DNA from: Altererythrobacter sp. Root672
GTDB taxonomy: Bacteria; Pseudomonadota; Alphaproteobacteria; Sphingomonadales; Sphingomonadaceae
Direction of reading: 5' to 3'
Length of the DNA stretch: 64,000 bases
NCBI RefSeq assembly: GCF_001427865.1
Contig: NZ_LMHH01000001.1
Location: forward strand, 558,001 to 622,000
Below are positions 15,254 to 22,954 of the stretch, one piece after another. The translations under genes were made by a program, and so were the position numbers. The first letter of the stretch is position 1. Each line of letters begins with the position of its first letter. The notes under the pieces were generated by a model. The model did not search any database. It saw only the letters and a program-made list of their open reading frames with translations, and was not told the DNA's origin.

Positions 15254-16475
15254 GTTCGCTTTCGCCGAACCGGGTCTCGTCGTCGAGCATGTAGTTGCGC
15301 GTGATCGGGGTCGCTCGGCGATTGCGCAGATACTGCAGCTGGTAGACGACCATTCCGCCATCGGTGAACATGGTCATCGAGGCGGCGAGGTAGAACGCAT
15401 AGAGCCGCCAGAACCGCTCGTCGTGCAGTTCCACAATCGCGTCGTGGTTGGCCTTGAACCGCTCGTACCAGGCGTGGAGCGTGTAGACGTAGTGCATCCG
15501 CAGCGCTTCGCAGTCGGCCATGATCAGCCGCTCGCGCTCGCTCGCCAGGATGATCTCCGACAGGGCAGGGAGGTAGCCGCCGGGGAAGATGTGCTTTTGC
15601 ATGAAGCGGTCGGTCGTGCCCGGCTTGCCCATGCGGCCCATGGTGTGGATCAACGCCACCCCGTCGGGGGGCAGCAGCTCCTTCACTTTCGCGAAGAAGG
15701 TCTGGAAGAAGCGCGTGCCCAGGTGTTCGAACATGCCGATCGAGACGACGCGGTCGAACGGCCCTTCGAGGTCGCGGTAGTCCATCAGCTCGAACTTCAC
15801 CCGGTCGGACACGCCCGCCGCCGCGGCCCGCTCCCGCGCCACCGCGAGTTGTTCCTTCGACAGCGTCACGCCGAGCACGTCCACGTCGGCCACCCGGTTG
15901 AGATAGAGCGCCAGCCCGCCCCAGCCGCAGCCGATGTCGACCACCTTCTGCCCCGGCTGGAGATAGAGCTTCGAGGCGATGTGCGCCTTCTTGTCGAGCT
16001 GCGCCTGCTCGATGCTGTTCGAGGGATCGGTGAAGTACCCGCAGCTGTACTGCATGTCCGGGTCGAGGAACTGGCGATAGAGGTCGTTGCCGACATCGTA
16101 ATGATGGGCGACGTTCTTTCGCGAGTTCACCTTGCGATTGTAGGTGTTGAGCAAGTGGCGCAGGCGGTTGGTCTTCTTGAGGAACCCCGCCGGCCGATCG
16201 AGCTCCTCCCACCGCCGGTTGCGGCGAATGAGCAGGCACAAGTCGACGATCTCGCCTTCGACCAGCTGTAGCCGATCGTCCATCCAGGTCTCGACTGTGC
16301 CGAGCGCTGGATCGCGAGCAATATCGAAAGCGGCCCTGCCGTCCTTCAGCCAGACTGTAACGGGCTTGAGTTCGGGGTCGGGCGAGCCGTACCGATAGGT
16401 TTTCCCGTCATTCCCGACAATAGTCAGCTCCCCGCGCTTGAGGAGCTTTCTAAGCATCGGGTCGAGAAGCCTCAT
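15192..16475 (-). CDS. cfa: Cyclopropane-fatty-acyl-phospholipid synthase
   Basis: A 427-residue SAM-dependent enzyme with a short N-terminal SCP2-like lipid-binding part (about residues 1-110), then AHHYDVGNDLYRQFLDPDMQYSCGYF and the SAM site VVDIGCGWGGLALYL (about residues 187-201). It carries out methylene transfer to unsaturated phospholipid acyl chains at the inner membrane. A perfect TACGTA-AAAC-TACGTA dyad lies 13 bp upstream of the ATG between possible -35 and -10 elements. The 3' end runs 62 bp into the HxlR gene on the opposite strand. Confidence 0.93.
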   Translation of the reverse strand: MRLLDPMLRKLLKRGELTIVGNDGKTYRYGSPDPELKPVTVWLKDGRAAFDIARDPALGTVETWMDDRLQLVEGEIVDLCLLIRRNRRWEELDRPAGFLKKTNRLRHLLNTYNRKVNSRKNVAHHYDVGNDLYRQFLDPDMQYSCGYFTDPSNSIEQAQLDKKAHIASKLYLQPGQKVVDIGCGWGGLALYLNRVADVDVLGVTLSKEQLAVARERAAAAGVSDRVKFELMDYRDLEGPFDRVVSIGMFEHLGTRFFQTFFAKVKELLPPDGVALIHTMGRMGKPGTTDRFMQKHIFPGGYLPALSEIILASERERLIMADCEALRMHYVYTLHAWYERFKANHDAIVELHDERFWRLYAFYLAASMTMFTDGGMVVYQLQYLRNRRATPITRNYMLDDETRFGESELRTPEPAPHPVHQSEFAPQK

Positions 16476-16487
16476 ACGGACAGAATA

Positions 16488-16503
16488 TACGTAAAACTAC
16501 GTA
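16488..16503 (-). promoter_or_regulatory. TACGTA-N4-TACGTA dyad upstream of cfa
   Basis: A perfect 6-4-6 inverted repeat. On the minus strand TTGCAC precedes it and TATTCT follows at 16-17 bp, so it would sit inside the promoter spacer of cfa. No cognate regulator can be named. Confidence 0.4.
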
Positions 16504-16531
16504 GTGCAACCTGCCGTAATGAAGGGACGTT

Positions 16532-17776
16532 TCAGCCTAGCGCGGCCTGCTTTTCTTCGGCCAGGCGATCGAGTTCGGCGCGGCTCTTCTTTTCGGCTGC
16601 GGTCTTCAGCTGTCCGCAGGCCGCATCGATGTCACGCCCGCGCGGGGTGCGCACGGGGGCGGAGATGCCGGCTTCGAACACGATCTCGGAGAAGCGCCGA
16701 ATCCGCTCCGGGGTCGAGCATTCGTAGGCGGCGCCGGGCCAGGGGTTGAACGGGATCAGGTTGACCTTGGCCGGCAGCTTGAAGTGCTTGATCAGCCGGA
16801 CGAGTTCGCGCGCGTCTTCGTCGCTGTCGTTCTTGTCCTTGAGCATCACGTATTCGAACGTGATGCGGCGCGCGTTCGACGCGCCGGGATAGGCCGCGCA
16901 GGCTTCGAGCAGTTCCTCGATCCCGTACTTGCGGTTGATCGGCACGATTTCGTCGCGCACTTCCTTGCTCACCGCGTGGAGGCTGACCGCGAGGTTGACC
17001 CCGATCTCCTCACCGGCGCGAGCCATCATCGGCACTACACCGCTGGTCGAGAGCGTGATCCGGCGGCGCGAAAGGCCGAGGCCATCGCCGTCCATCACCA
17101 GCTTGAGGGCGTCGCGGACGTTGTCGAAGTTATATAGCGGCTCGCCCATGCCCATCATCACGATGTTGGTCAGCAGGCGGCCATCAGCGGTATATTCGGC
17201 CGCCGTCTCTTCTTCGGGGATGTCCATCCGGCCCTTCGGCCACTCGCCCAGCGCATCGCGGGCGAGCATGACCTGGCCGACGATTTCGCCCGGCGTCAGA
17301 TTGCGCACCAGCCGCATGGTGCCGGTGTGGCAGAAGCGGCAGTTGAGCGTGCAGCCGACCTGGCTTGAAACGCACAGCGTGCCGCGGTCCGCATCGGGGA
17401 TGAAGACCATCTCGAAATCGTGGCCATCCGCCGTCCGCAGCAGCCACTTGCGGGTGCCGTCGGTGCTGTGCTGCGCCTCGATGATCTCCGGCCGGCCTAT
17501 GACGAAGCGTTCGGTGAGCCACGGGCGCATGGTCTTGGCGATGTCGGTCATCGCCTCGAACTCGGTCACGCCGCGGTGATAGAGCCAGTGGTAGACCTGC
17601 TTGGCGCGCAGTTTGGCTTGCTTCGCATCGAGCCCGGCTTCGGCGAACAATTCGGAGATCGCCTGCTTGGGCAAGCCGAGCAAATCCACGCGCCCATCGG
17701 CACGCGGTGTGATGTCGCGCGCGACGGGGACGGGATCGATCTGTCCCGGAATAGGCATCAGTGCTGTGTTGGACAT
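16532..17776 (-). CDS. rlmN: Dual-specificity 23S rRNA/tRNA methyltransferase RlmN
   Basis: A 414-residue radical SAM enzyme. [21 protein letters not shown] contains the conserved Cys and the CxxxCxxC cluster motif; [17 protein letters not shown] and [12 protein letters not shown] are family blocks. The second catalytic Cys is in the late DIDAACGQL. It methylates A2503 of 23S rRNA and A37 of some tRNAs at C2. ATG 17776 ([12 protein letters not shown]) matches the family N-terminus; longer upstream frames look non-coding. Confidence 0.95.
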   Translation of the reverse strand: MSNTALMPIPGQIDPVPVARDITPRADGRVDLLGLPKQAISELFAEAGLDAKQAKLRAKQVYHWLYHRGVTEFEAMTDIAKTMRPWLTERFVIGRPEIIEAQHSTDGTRKWLLRTADGHDFEMVFIPDADRGTLCVSSQVGCTLNCRFCHTGTMRLVRNLTPGEIVGQVMLARDALGEWPKGRMDIPEEETAAEYTADGRLLTNIVMMGMGEPLYNFDNVRDALKLVMDGDGLGLSRRRITLSTSGVVPMMARAGEEIGVNLAVSLHAVSKEVRDEIVPINRKYGIEELLEACAAYPGASNARRITFEYVMLKDKNDSDEDARELVRLIKHFKLPAKVNLIPFNPWPGAAYECSTPERIRRFSEIVFEAGISAPVRTPRGRDIDAACGQLKTAAEKKSRAELDRLAEEKQAALG

Positions 17777-17965
17777 TTGCCGCGCATATAGTGCGTATGG
17801 AGCAGAAGGGCAAAGCCTCGCGCGAACGGCAAATCGCGCCACGTGTTCCTGCTGTTCGACGGGCTCCCTAAACCGTTCATCGAAGTAACTGTTGCCGAAA
17901 ATCCTCAGCCTTTTCGTTGTGTTAGGTTCATGAAACCAGCCCGGGGTGCGCACCATTCTACCGGT

Positions 17966-17986
17966 CCACGGCCATTGTTGCCGTGG
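17966..17986 (+). repeat. Hairpin in leader of outer-membrane protein gene
   Basis: CCACGGC-CATTGTT-GCCGTGG, a perfect 7-bp stem ending 22 bp before the start codon at 18009. It may affect mRNA stability or be an operator. The remaining 232-bp gap between rlmN and this gene contains no supported gene. Confidence 0.4.
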
Positions 17987-18008
17987 TTTGAAGTGAATGG
18001 AGCATAAA

Positions 18009-18671
18009 ATGAAAAAGGGTTTCGCAGTCCTGCTTGCCGCCTCGACGGCAGCTTTCGCCATCCCCGCCATTGCGCAAGAGGATTCGGGTTTCTCCGGTCC
18101 GTGGGTGGCCGGTGTCGCAGGCTACGACATGAACAACGCGGGTAGCTCCCAAGACGATGGGGTCAACGTCGACCTCGACCAGAACGCTGAAGGATTGGTC
18201 TACGGTATCGGCGCGGGTTACGACATGGACCTGGGCAGCGTGGTCGTGGGTGGCGAAGTTGAGCTGACCGACTCCACCGCCGATTCCGACTACACCGATC
18301 CGTACACCAACTTCGGGCTCGGAGCGGTCAACACCGGGCGCGACATCTATGTCGGTGCGCGTGTAGGCTTCAAGGCGACGCCGAGCACGCTGGTCTATGC
18401 GAAGGGCGGCTACACCAACGCGCGCTTCAACTTCATCGGCACCGACGGCACCACCAACTACGACCAGAACCTCGATACGGACGGTTGGCGCGTAGGTGCT
18501 GGTGTCGAGCAGAAGCTCGGCCGCAACGCCTTCGCCAAGGTCGAGTATCGTTACTCTAACTACAGCCGGGGCGAGATCGACTTCGAAGCGAACAATGTCG
18601 CCGACAGCGACCGTTTCAACATCGATACCGACCGTCACCAAGTCATGGTCGGCGCCGGCTGGCGCTTCTAA
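18009..18671 (+). CDS. Outer-membrane beta-barrel protein (OmpA/Omp25-like porin family)
   Basis: 220 residues with signal peptide [22 protein letters not shown] and alternating strands typical of an eight-stranded barrel: [66 protein letters not shown]. It ends in VMVGAGWRF with the C-terminal Phe needed for BAM insertion. It is probably a structural outer-membrane protein like Omp25/RopB. GGAG precedes ATG 18009 by seven bases, and a strong terminator follows, so it is monocistronic. Confidence 0.85.
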   Translation: MKKGFAVLLAASTAAFAIPAIAQEDSGFSGPWVAGVAGYDMNNAGSSQDDGVNVDLDQNAEGLVYGIGAGYDMDLGSVVVGGEVELTDSTADSDYTDPYTNFGLGAVNTGRDIYVGARVGFKATPSTLVYAKGGYTNARFNFIGTDGTTNYDQNLDTDGWRVGAGVEQKLGRNAFAKVEYRYSNYSRGEIDFEANNVADSDRFNIDTDRHQVMVGAGWRF

Positions 18672-18693
18672 CCTCTAGCGAGGTACGTCACGC

Positions 18694-18725
18694 GGGCCGG
18701 AGGGGAAACCTTCCGGCCCGTTTTC
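18694..18725 (+). terminator. Rho-independent terminator of outer-membrane protein gene
   Basis: GGGCCGGA...TCCGGCCC stem with a short loop, followed by GTTTTCC, 22 bp after the stop codon. Confidence 0.8.
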
Positions 18726-19232
18726 CTAGGTCAGCTTGGCGCAACCTACCGTCGCGGCGTCCATTGCGGTCGCGGCACCTGCCAGGTTGTAGCGGTCGGT
18801 GAAGCGCCGCCCCGACACATCGCGAGCGGTGACGCTCAAGTTTGGGGCCGAGCGCATGGCAGCCACGACCGCCGCATCCATCTTGCGGTCCTTGGCCCAG
18901 GCGTCGCCGCCCGCCCCGATCAGCTCAAAACGCTGACCGCCGATGGTTAGAGAGATGACGGCGTTGGCTGGAACCAGCCGCGACAGTCTGACATGCAACT
19001 GACTACGTACCCCGCGCTTCGGCCAAGTTCCGATGCTGGCGAAAGCCGCCTGGGTGGGGCGGTTGGCACGGTTCGAGCGAACTTCGGGCGACGCAGCCGA
19101 AATCGCATAGCAGCGCGGCACCTGCCCGTCGCGGAAGGCTCCCCAATCGTCGAACACGCCGAGGCTGTCCTTCGCTGCGGCGGGGGCGGCTAAGACGAGG
19201 AGCGGGATGAGCAACAGCGCTAGGCGGCGCAT
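18726..19232 (-). CDS. Secreted protein, distantly IalB-like
   Basis: 168 residues with a signal peptide (MRRLALLLIPLLVLAAPAAA) followed by GVFDDWGAFRDGQVPRCYAIS. The pattern FDDW-x-PRCY and a C-terminal VGCA Cys resemble the invasion-associated-locus-B family of secreted alphaproteobacterial proteins, but the resemblance is short, so the family is tentative. It converges on the outer-membrane protein gene at the shared terminator. A start at ATG 19250 would put six residues before the signal peptide and is less likely. Confidence 0.55.
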   Translation of the reverse strand: MRRLALLLIPLLVLAAPAAAKDSLGVFDDWGAFRDGQVPRCYAISAASPEVRSNRANRPTQAAFASIGTWPKRGVRSQLHVRLSRLVPANAVISLTIGGQRFELIGAGGDAWAKDRKMDAAVVAAMRSAPNLSVTARDVSGRRFTDRYNLAGAATAMDAATVGCAKLT

Positions 19233-19599
19233 GGCAGGCTCGAATTCCACATAGGGGTGACACGGCTTCGGGAAAGCGCGGGCAAAACTGCCAAATCACA
19301 AAAATATCTATATTTCAGTATGTTGTGAGAGGCTTCGTAATGTCCCTTATCGGCAAGGTGAGACTCTCTCACTACCGAGAGCGCAGAGAGCTCTTCCGGA
19401 TTGTTGAGCGATGGTGCGCCATTGCAGTCGAAGGCAGCGTCAAACTGGGCAGTCATGCAGCGAGCGATAGCAGGCACGGACGATGGAGGAAAATCATCTC
19501 CGACATGTCCGGTTGTGCTGGATTCGCAGGCCGTAAGCGGCATGATGGTTCGGGGATTCGATTTGAATGGGGGGCGGCCCAGCGGCCGACTTTGATGCG
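19233..19599. other. Intergenic region with AT-rich divergent promoter area
   Basis: This 367-bp gap separates the IalB-like gene and yqiJ, which diverge. An AT-rich patch at 19299-19325 (ATCACAAAAATATCTATA) is the likeliest promoter area. A 92-codon plus-strand frame at 19325-19603 has no recognisable domain and unlikely composition, so I do not call it a gene. Confidence 0.4.
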
Positions 19600-20214
19600 A
19601 TGAGCTTGCTGGCCGATCATAACCTGCCGTTCGCGGTGGCCCTGGCGTTGATGCTCCTGCTCGCCCTGTTGCAGGGGTTTGGGCTGGGCGATCTCTTCGG
19701 CGATCATGACCTCGATGCCGACCACGATGGCGGGCTGGCCGACGGCCTGCTTCTATTCTTCGGCATCGGGCGCGTTCCGTTCCTGGCTTGGCTGGCGAGC
19801 TTGCTGCTGTTGTTCGCCGGCATCGGCGTCGGCATCCAGTCGCTCGCAGATAGCTTGCTTGGTGCTCCGCTCGACACCTGGCTCGCGGCGATCTTGGCCG
19901 CTGTCGCTGCCTTGCCGGTGACCGGCATCGTAGTGCGGCCCCTGGCGCATATCCTGCCGGGCGACGAAACGACCGCCGTGAGCCTCGACAGCCTGGTAGG
20001 CCGCCGCGCAACGATCGTCACCGGGCGTGCCTCGGCAGGCAATCCAGCGCGGGCGCGGGTCGCGGACCGCTTCGGTCGACCGCATCACGTGATGGTCGAG
20101 CCGCACGAGGCCGGATCCGAAATGCTCGAAGGCGATGAGCTTCTGCTCGTCCGCCGCGAGAATGAGACTTTTTATGGAGTGGCCCTGCAGGAACGCCGGC
20201 TGTCGCCGGTCTAG
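19600..20214 (+). CDS. yqiJ: YqiJ-family inner-membrane protein, flotillin partner
   Basis: 204 residues. The N-terminus MSLLADHNLPFAVALALMLLLALLQGF aligns with the opening of YqiJ, then come an acidic His/Asp loop (GDHDLDADHDGG), further membrane helices, and a C-terminal OB-fold-like domain (LVGRRATIVTGRASAGNPARARV, about residues 128-150). YqiJ/NfeD-like proteins pair with flotillins in membrane microdomains. ATG 19600 fits the family start although an in-frame ATG at 19567 has a better Shine-Dalgarno. The flotillin gene follows after 21 bp. Confidence 0.8.
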   Translation: MSLLADHNLPFAVALALMLLLALLQGFGLGDLFGDHDLDADHDGGLADGLLLFFGIGRVPFLAWLASLLLLFAGIGVGIQSLADSLLGAPLDTWLAAILAAVAALPVTGIVVRPLAHILPGDETTAVSLDSLVGRRATIVTGRASAGNPARARVADRFGRPHHVMVEPHEAGSEMLEGDELLLVRRENETFYGVALQERRLSPV

Positions 20215-20235
20215 CAGGCCCTGGGGAGGAAATAG

Positions 20236-21960
20236 ATGATCGAGTTCGGGAATGCCGTCGACATTGCGATCTGGGCGGGTGCGATCTTTGTCGCGCTGCT
20301 CATTTTCGCGCTCACCATCGCGCGGCTCTACAAGCGCGCAACCAAGGAAGTCGGGTTTGTTCGCACCGGCTTCGGCGGTGAGAAGGTGGTGATGGACGGC
20401 GGTGCGTTGGTCCTGCCGGTGCTGCACGAAACCATGCCGGTGAACATGAACACCGTGCGTCTGGCGGTCGAGCGCAAGAACATGGATGCGCTGATCACGC
20501 TCGACCGGCTGCGGATCGACGTGAAAGCGGAGTTCTACGTGCGCGTGCGGCCCGATTCCGGAGCCATCGCCATGGCCGCACAGACGCTTGGCTTGCGGAC
20601 CATGCACCCTGACCAGCTCAAGGACCTGGTCGAAGGCAAGTTCGTCGACGCGCTGCGTTCGGTCGCTGCGGGCATGAGCATGAACGAGCTGCACGAAAAG
20701 CGCGCGGACTTCGTGCAGAAGGTGCAGCAGGTCTCCTCGAACGATCTGGCCATGAACGGGCTCGAGCTGGAATCGGTCTCGCTCACCGGTCTCGATCAGA
20801 CCAGCATCGAACACTTCAACGCCAACAACGCCTTCGACGCCGAGGGTCTGACCAAGCTCACCGAGCAAATCCAGCAGCGCAAGAAGCTGCGCAACGACAT
20901 CGAGCAGGAAACGCGCGTCCAGATCGAGACCAAGAACCTCGAAGCCGACAAGCGTAGCCTTGAGATCGCGCGCGACAACGAGTTCGCCACGCTCGAACAG
21001 CAGCGCGAAGTCGAGATGCGCCGTGCTGCGCAGGCGGCCGAAGTCGCCCGCGAACAAGCCGTGCGCAACCAGGAGGCCGAGACGGCGCGGATCGAGGCTA
21101 AGCGCGAGATTGACGCTCGCCAGATCGAGGCCGATCGCGCGGTCGAACAAGCCCGCATCGCTCAGGCGCAGGCGGTCGAAATCGCCCGGCAGGAGCAGCA
21201 GATCGCGGTGCAGAACAAGAGCCGCGAGGAAAGCCAGGCCAAGGCCGAGGCGGATGCGGCCCGCGCCAAGGCCGTGGCGGCGGAAGAGCAGGTCACCACT
21301 TCGCGCCAGACCGAGGTCGCTGAGCGTGACAAGCGCATCGAACTGATTGAAGCAGCCAAGGCGGCCGAACGTGACGCGATCCGCATCAAGGTCGAGGCAG
21401 AGGCGGAGAAGGACGCGGCGAGCAACCGTGCTGACGCCGCTCGTCTCGCGGCGGAAGGTGAAGCGGACGCGGCCAAGCTCCGCGCAGAGGCCGATCGAGT
21501 GCGCTTCGAAGTCGAGGCCGCCGGTCAGCGTGCGGTCAACGAAGCGGCGAACCTCCTGTCGAACGACCAGGTCTCGCTCCAGACCAAGCTCGCCTTGCTC
21601 AAGGTCCTTCCTGAGCTGGTGCGCGAAAGCGCCAAGCCGCTTGAAGCGATCGATTCGATCAAGATCGTCCAGGTCGACGGGCTCACCCAGAAGTCTGGCG
21701 GTGGTGGAAACAGTGCGAGCTACGGTGGCAGCACCGGCAACCTGGCGCAGGATGCCGTATCCGCAGCGCTGGCCTACCGCGCGCAGGCGCCGATGCTCGA
21801 TGGCCTGATGAAGGAGTTAGGTCTCGACGGCAGCTCACTCGAAGGCCTGGTGGCGGCTACTGCCGCGCCATTGGTGCAAGTCGAAGCGAAACCGGCCATC
21901 GCGCAGGCCGAGAACGACGATACCGACAAGCCGAAGAAGACGGCCGAAGCGGCCGAGTAG
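20236..21960 (+). CDS. yqiK: Flotillin-like protein YqiK
   Basis: 574 residues: one N-terminal membrane helix (about residues 8-30), an SPFH domain (about 35-190, including ERKNMDALITLDRLRIDVKAEFYVRV), a very long Glu/Ala/Arg coiled coil (about 200-420), and a C-terminal flotillin tail with a Gly/Ser linker. Flotillins organise ordered membrane domains and bind NfeD-like partners, here YqiJ. GGGAGG lies upstream of ATG 20236. A GC-rich hairpin at 21974 follows the gene. Confidence 0.92.
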   Translation: MIEFGNAVDIAIWAGAIFVALLIFALTIARLYKRATKEVGFVRTGFGGEKVVMDGGALVLPVLHETMPVNMNTVRLAVERKNMDALITLDRLRIDVKAEFYVRVRPDSGAIAMAAQTLGLRTMHPDQLKDLVEGKFVDALRSVAAGMSMNELHEKRADFVQKVQQVSSNDLAMNGLELESVSLTGLDQTSIEHFNANNAFDAEGLTKLTEQIQQRKKLRNDIEQETRVQIETKNLEADKRSLEIARDNEFATLEQQREVEMRRAAQAAEVAREQAVRNQEAETARIEAKREIDARQIEADRAVEQARIAQAQAVEIARQEQQIAVQNKSREESQAKAEADAARAKAVAAEEQVTTSRQTEVAERDKRIELIEAAKAAERDAIRIKVEAEAEKDAASNRADAARLAAEGEADAAKLRAEADRVRFEVEAAGQRAVNEAANLLSNDQVSLQTKLALLKVLPELVRESAKPLEAIDSIKIVQVDGLTQKSGGGGNSASYGGSTGNLAQDAVSAALAYRAQAPMLDGLMKELGLDGSSLEGLVAATAAPLVQVEAKPAIAQAENDDTDKPKKTAEAAE

Positions 21961-21973
21961 CGAACTGCGCAAT

Positions 21974-21999
21974 TCCTCCCCGAGCTCGCTCGGGGAGGA
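21974..21999 (+). repeat. CCTCCCCGAGC hairpin after flotillin gene
   Basis: TCCTCCCCGAG-CTCG-CTCGGGGAGGA is a perfect 11-bp stem followed by TTGAAG. It could end transcription in spite of the short T run. A close relative is at 49524, so it is also a dispersed repeat family. Confidence 0.6.
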
Positions 22000-22024
22000 T
22001 TGAAGCTGTGAAGCGCCTGGTTCT

Positions 22025-22228
22025 CTAACCTCCGATAAAATCCAGCCACGCCACCACGTCGTTATCGGTGGCGAGGAACAGTCCGGCCTGGACTTCCTCG
22101 GGTTGGTTTTCGGCGATCTGCATCGCCTCACGCAGGGGGCCGTAGAACAGCGTCTCGGCCGCGCCGCCCTCGCTTTCGCCGTCGAGGAAATAGAGCCGCA
22201 CGGTGGCTTCTTCGTAAGTCGTGCGCAT
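22025..22228 (-). CDS. Small conserved protein of the greB operon
   Basis: A 67-residue acidic protein without a signal peptide or membrane helix: MRTTYEEATVRLYFLDGESE... ending VVAWLDFIGG. I recognise no domain. Its ATG overlaps the TGA of the DUF4169 gene (TGATG), so it is translated by coupling as the last gene of the greB-DUF4169 unit. The conserved Tyr/Phe and Gly-rich ends suggest a folded protein. Function unknown. Confidence 0.65.
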   Translation of the reverse strand: MRTTYEEATVRLYFLDGESEGGAAETLFYGPLREAMQIAENQPEEVQAGLFLATDNDVVAWLDFIGG

Positions 22229-22407
22229 CAGTCGCGCTCCAACTTCGCGCCGTCGAGCTGCCGCGCGGCGCGCGACTTGTCGGCCTGGTGTTGGGTCTTG
22301 TCCGCTTTGGTCATGCCGAACTTCGCGCGGTTGGCGGACGCCTCGTTCGCCTTTGCGGAACGCTGCTTTGCCTTGCGCGCCGTTCGCAGGTTGACGATCT
22401 CGGCCAT
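22228..22407 (-). CDS. DUF4169 family protein
   Basis: 59 residues, highly basic and Ala-rich: MAEIVNLRTARKAKQRSAKA, then NRAKFGMTKADK near the middle and DGAKLERD at the end. This matches the DUF4169 family found in alphaproteobacteria, predicted as a single charged helix and perhaps nucleic-acid associated. Its start overlaps the greB stop by TGATG. An upstream in-frame ATG would lie inside greB. Confidence 0.8.
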   Translation of the reverse strand: MAEIVNLRTARKAKQRSAKANEASANRAKFGMTKADKTQHQADKSRAARQLDGAKLERD

Positions 22408-22895
22408 CAGTTGGCCTCCGGATAGTCGATCGCCAGCACTTCCCATTCCTTCTCCCCGGCGGGAAGGCGGACGGTGCGCAAGTCGCCGACCGCCGAACCA
22501 CGCAAGGCGCGGGCTATCGGCGCGCTCCAGCCGATCTTGCCGCTTGAGGCGTCCTGCTCGTCGTCGCCGACCAGGGTGAGGGTGCGTTCGTTGTCGTCAT
22601 CGTCGGCGATGGTGATGGTGGCGCCGAACCAAATTCGGGCGCGGTCAGGGGCCTGGGCGGGGTCGACCACGCGCGCGGCTTTCATCCGGCGGGCGAGGTG
22701 GGCGAGCTCGCGGTCGATCTCGCGCATGCGCTTGCGGCCGTAGAGGTAGTCGCCGTTCTCGCTGCGGTCACCGTTGCCGGCGGCCCAGCTGACGATGGCG
22801 ACAATCTCCGGCCGCTCGGTGCCGAGCAGGTGATCGTAACGCGCCTTAAGTGCCGAAAGGCCCGCGGGGGTGATGAGGTTTTCGGCCGGCTTCAT
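22407..22895 (-). CDS. greB: Transcription elongation factor GreB
   Basis: 162 residues with an N-terminal coiled coil (LITPAGLSALKARYDHLL ... NGDRSENGDYLYGRKRMREIDREL), whose tip acids reach the RNA polymerase active site, and a C-terminal FKBP-like domain (VVDPAQAPDRARIWFGATI ... GKIGWSAPIARALRGSAVGD). It rescues backtracked RNA polymerase by stimulating transcript cleavage. It leads the three-gene TGATG-coupled operon with DUF4169 and the 67-residue protein. Confidence 0.93.
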   Translation of the reverse strand: MKPAENLITPAGLSALKARYDHLLGTERPEIVAIVSWAAGNGDRSENGDYLYGRKRMREIDRELAHLARRMKAARVVDPAQAPDRARIWFGATITIADDDDNERTLTLVGDDEQDASSGKIGWSAPIARALRGSAVGDLRTVRLPAGEKEWEVLAIDYPEAN

Positions 22896-22954
22896 GGTTG
22901 GTCACGTACCCCGGCGCACCGACATCATCAATCTCCCCTCCCGCAAGGGGGGAC

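Noticed and set aside
19325-19603. 92-codon plus-strand frame before yqiJ
   Set aside because: Starts with a non-ATG codon, has no ribosome site or domain, and overlaps the start region of yqiJ.
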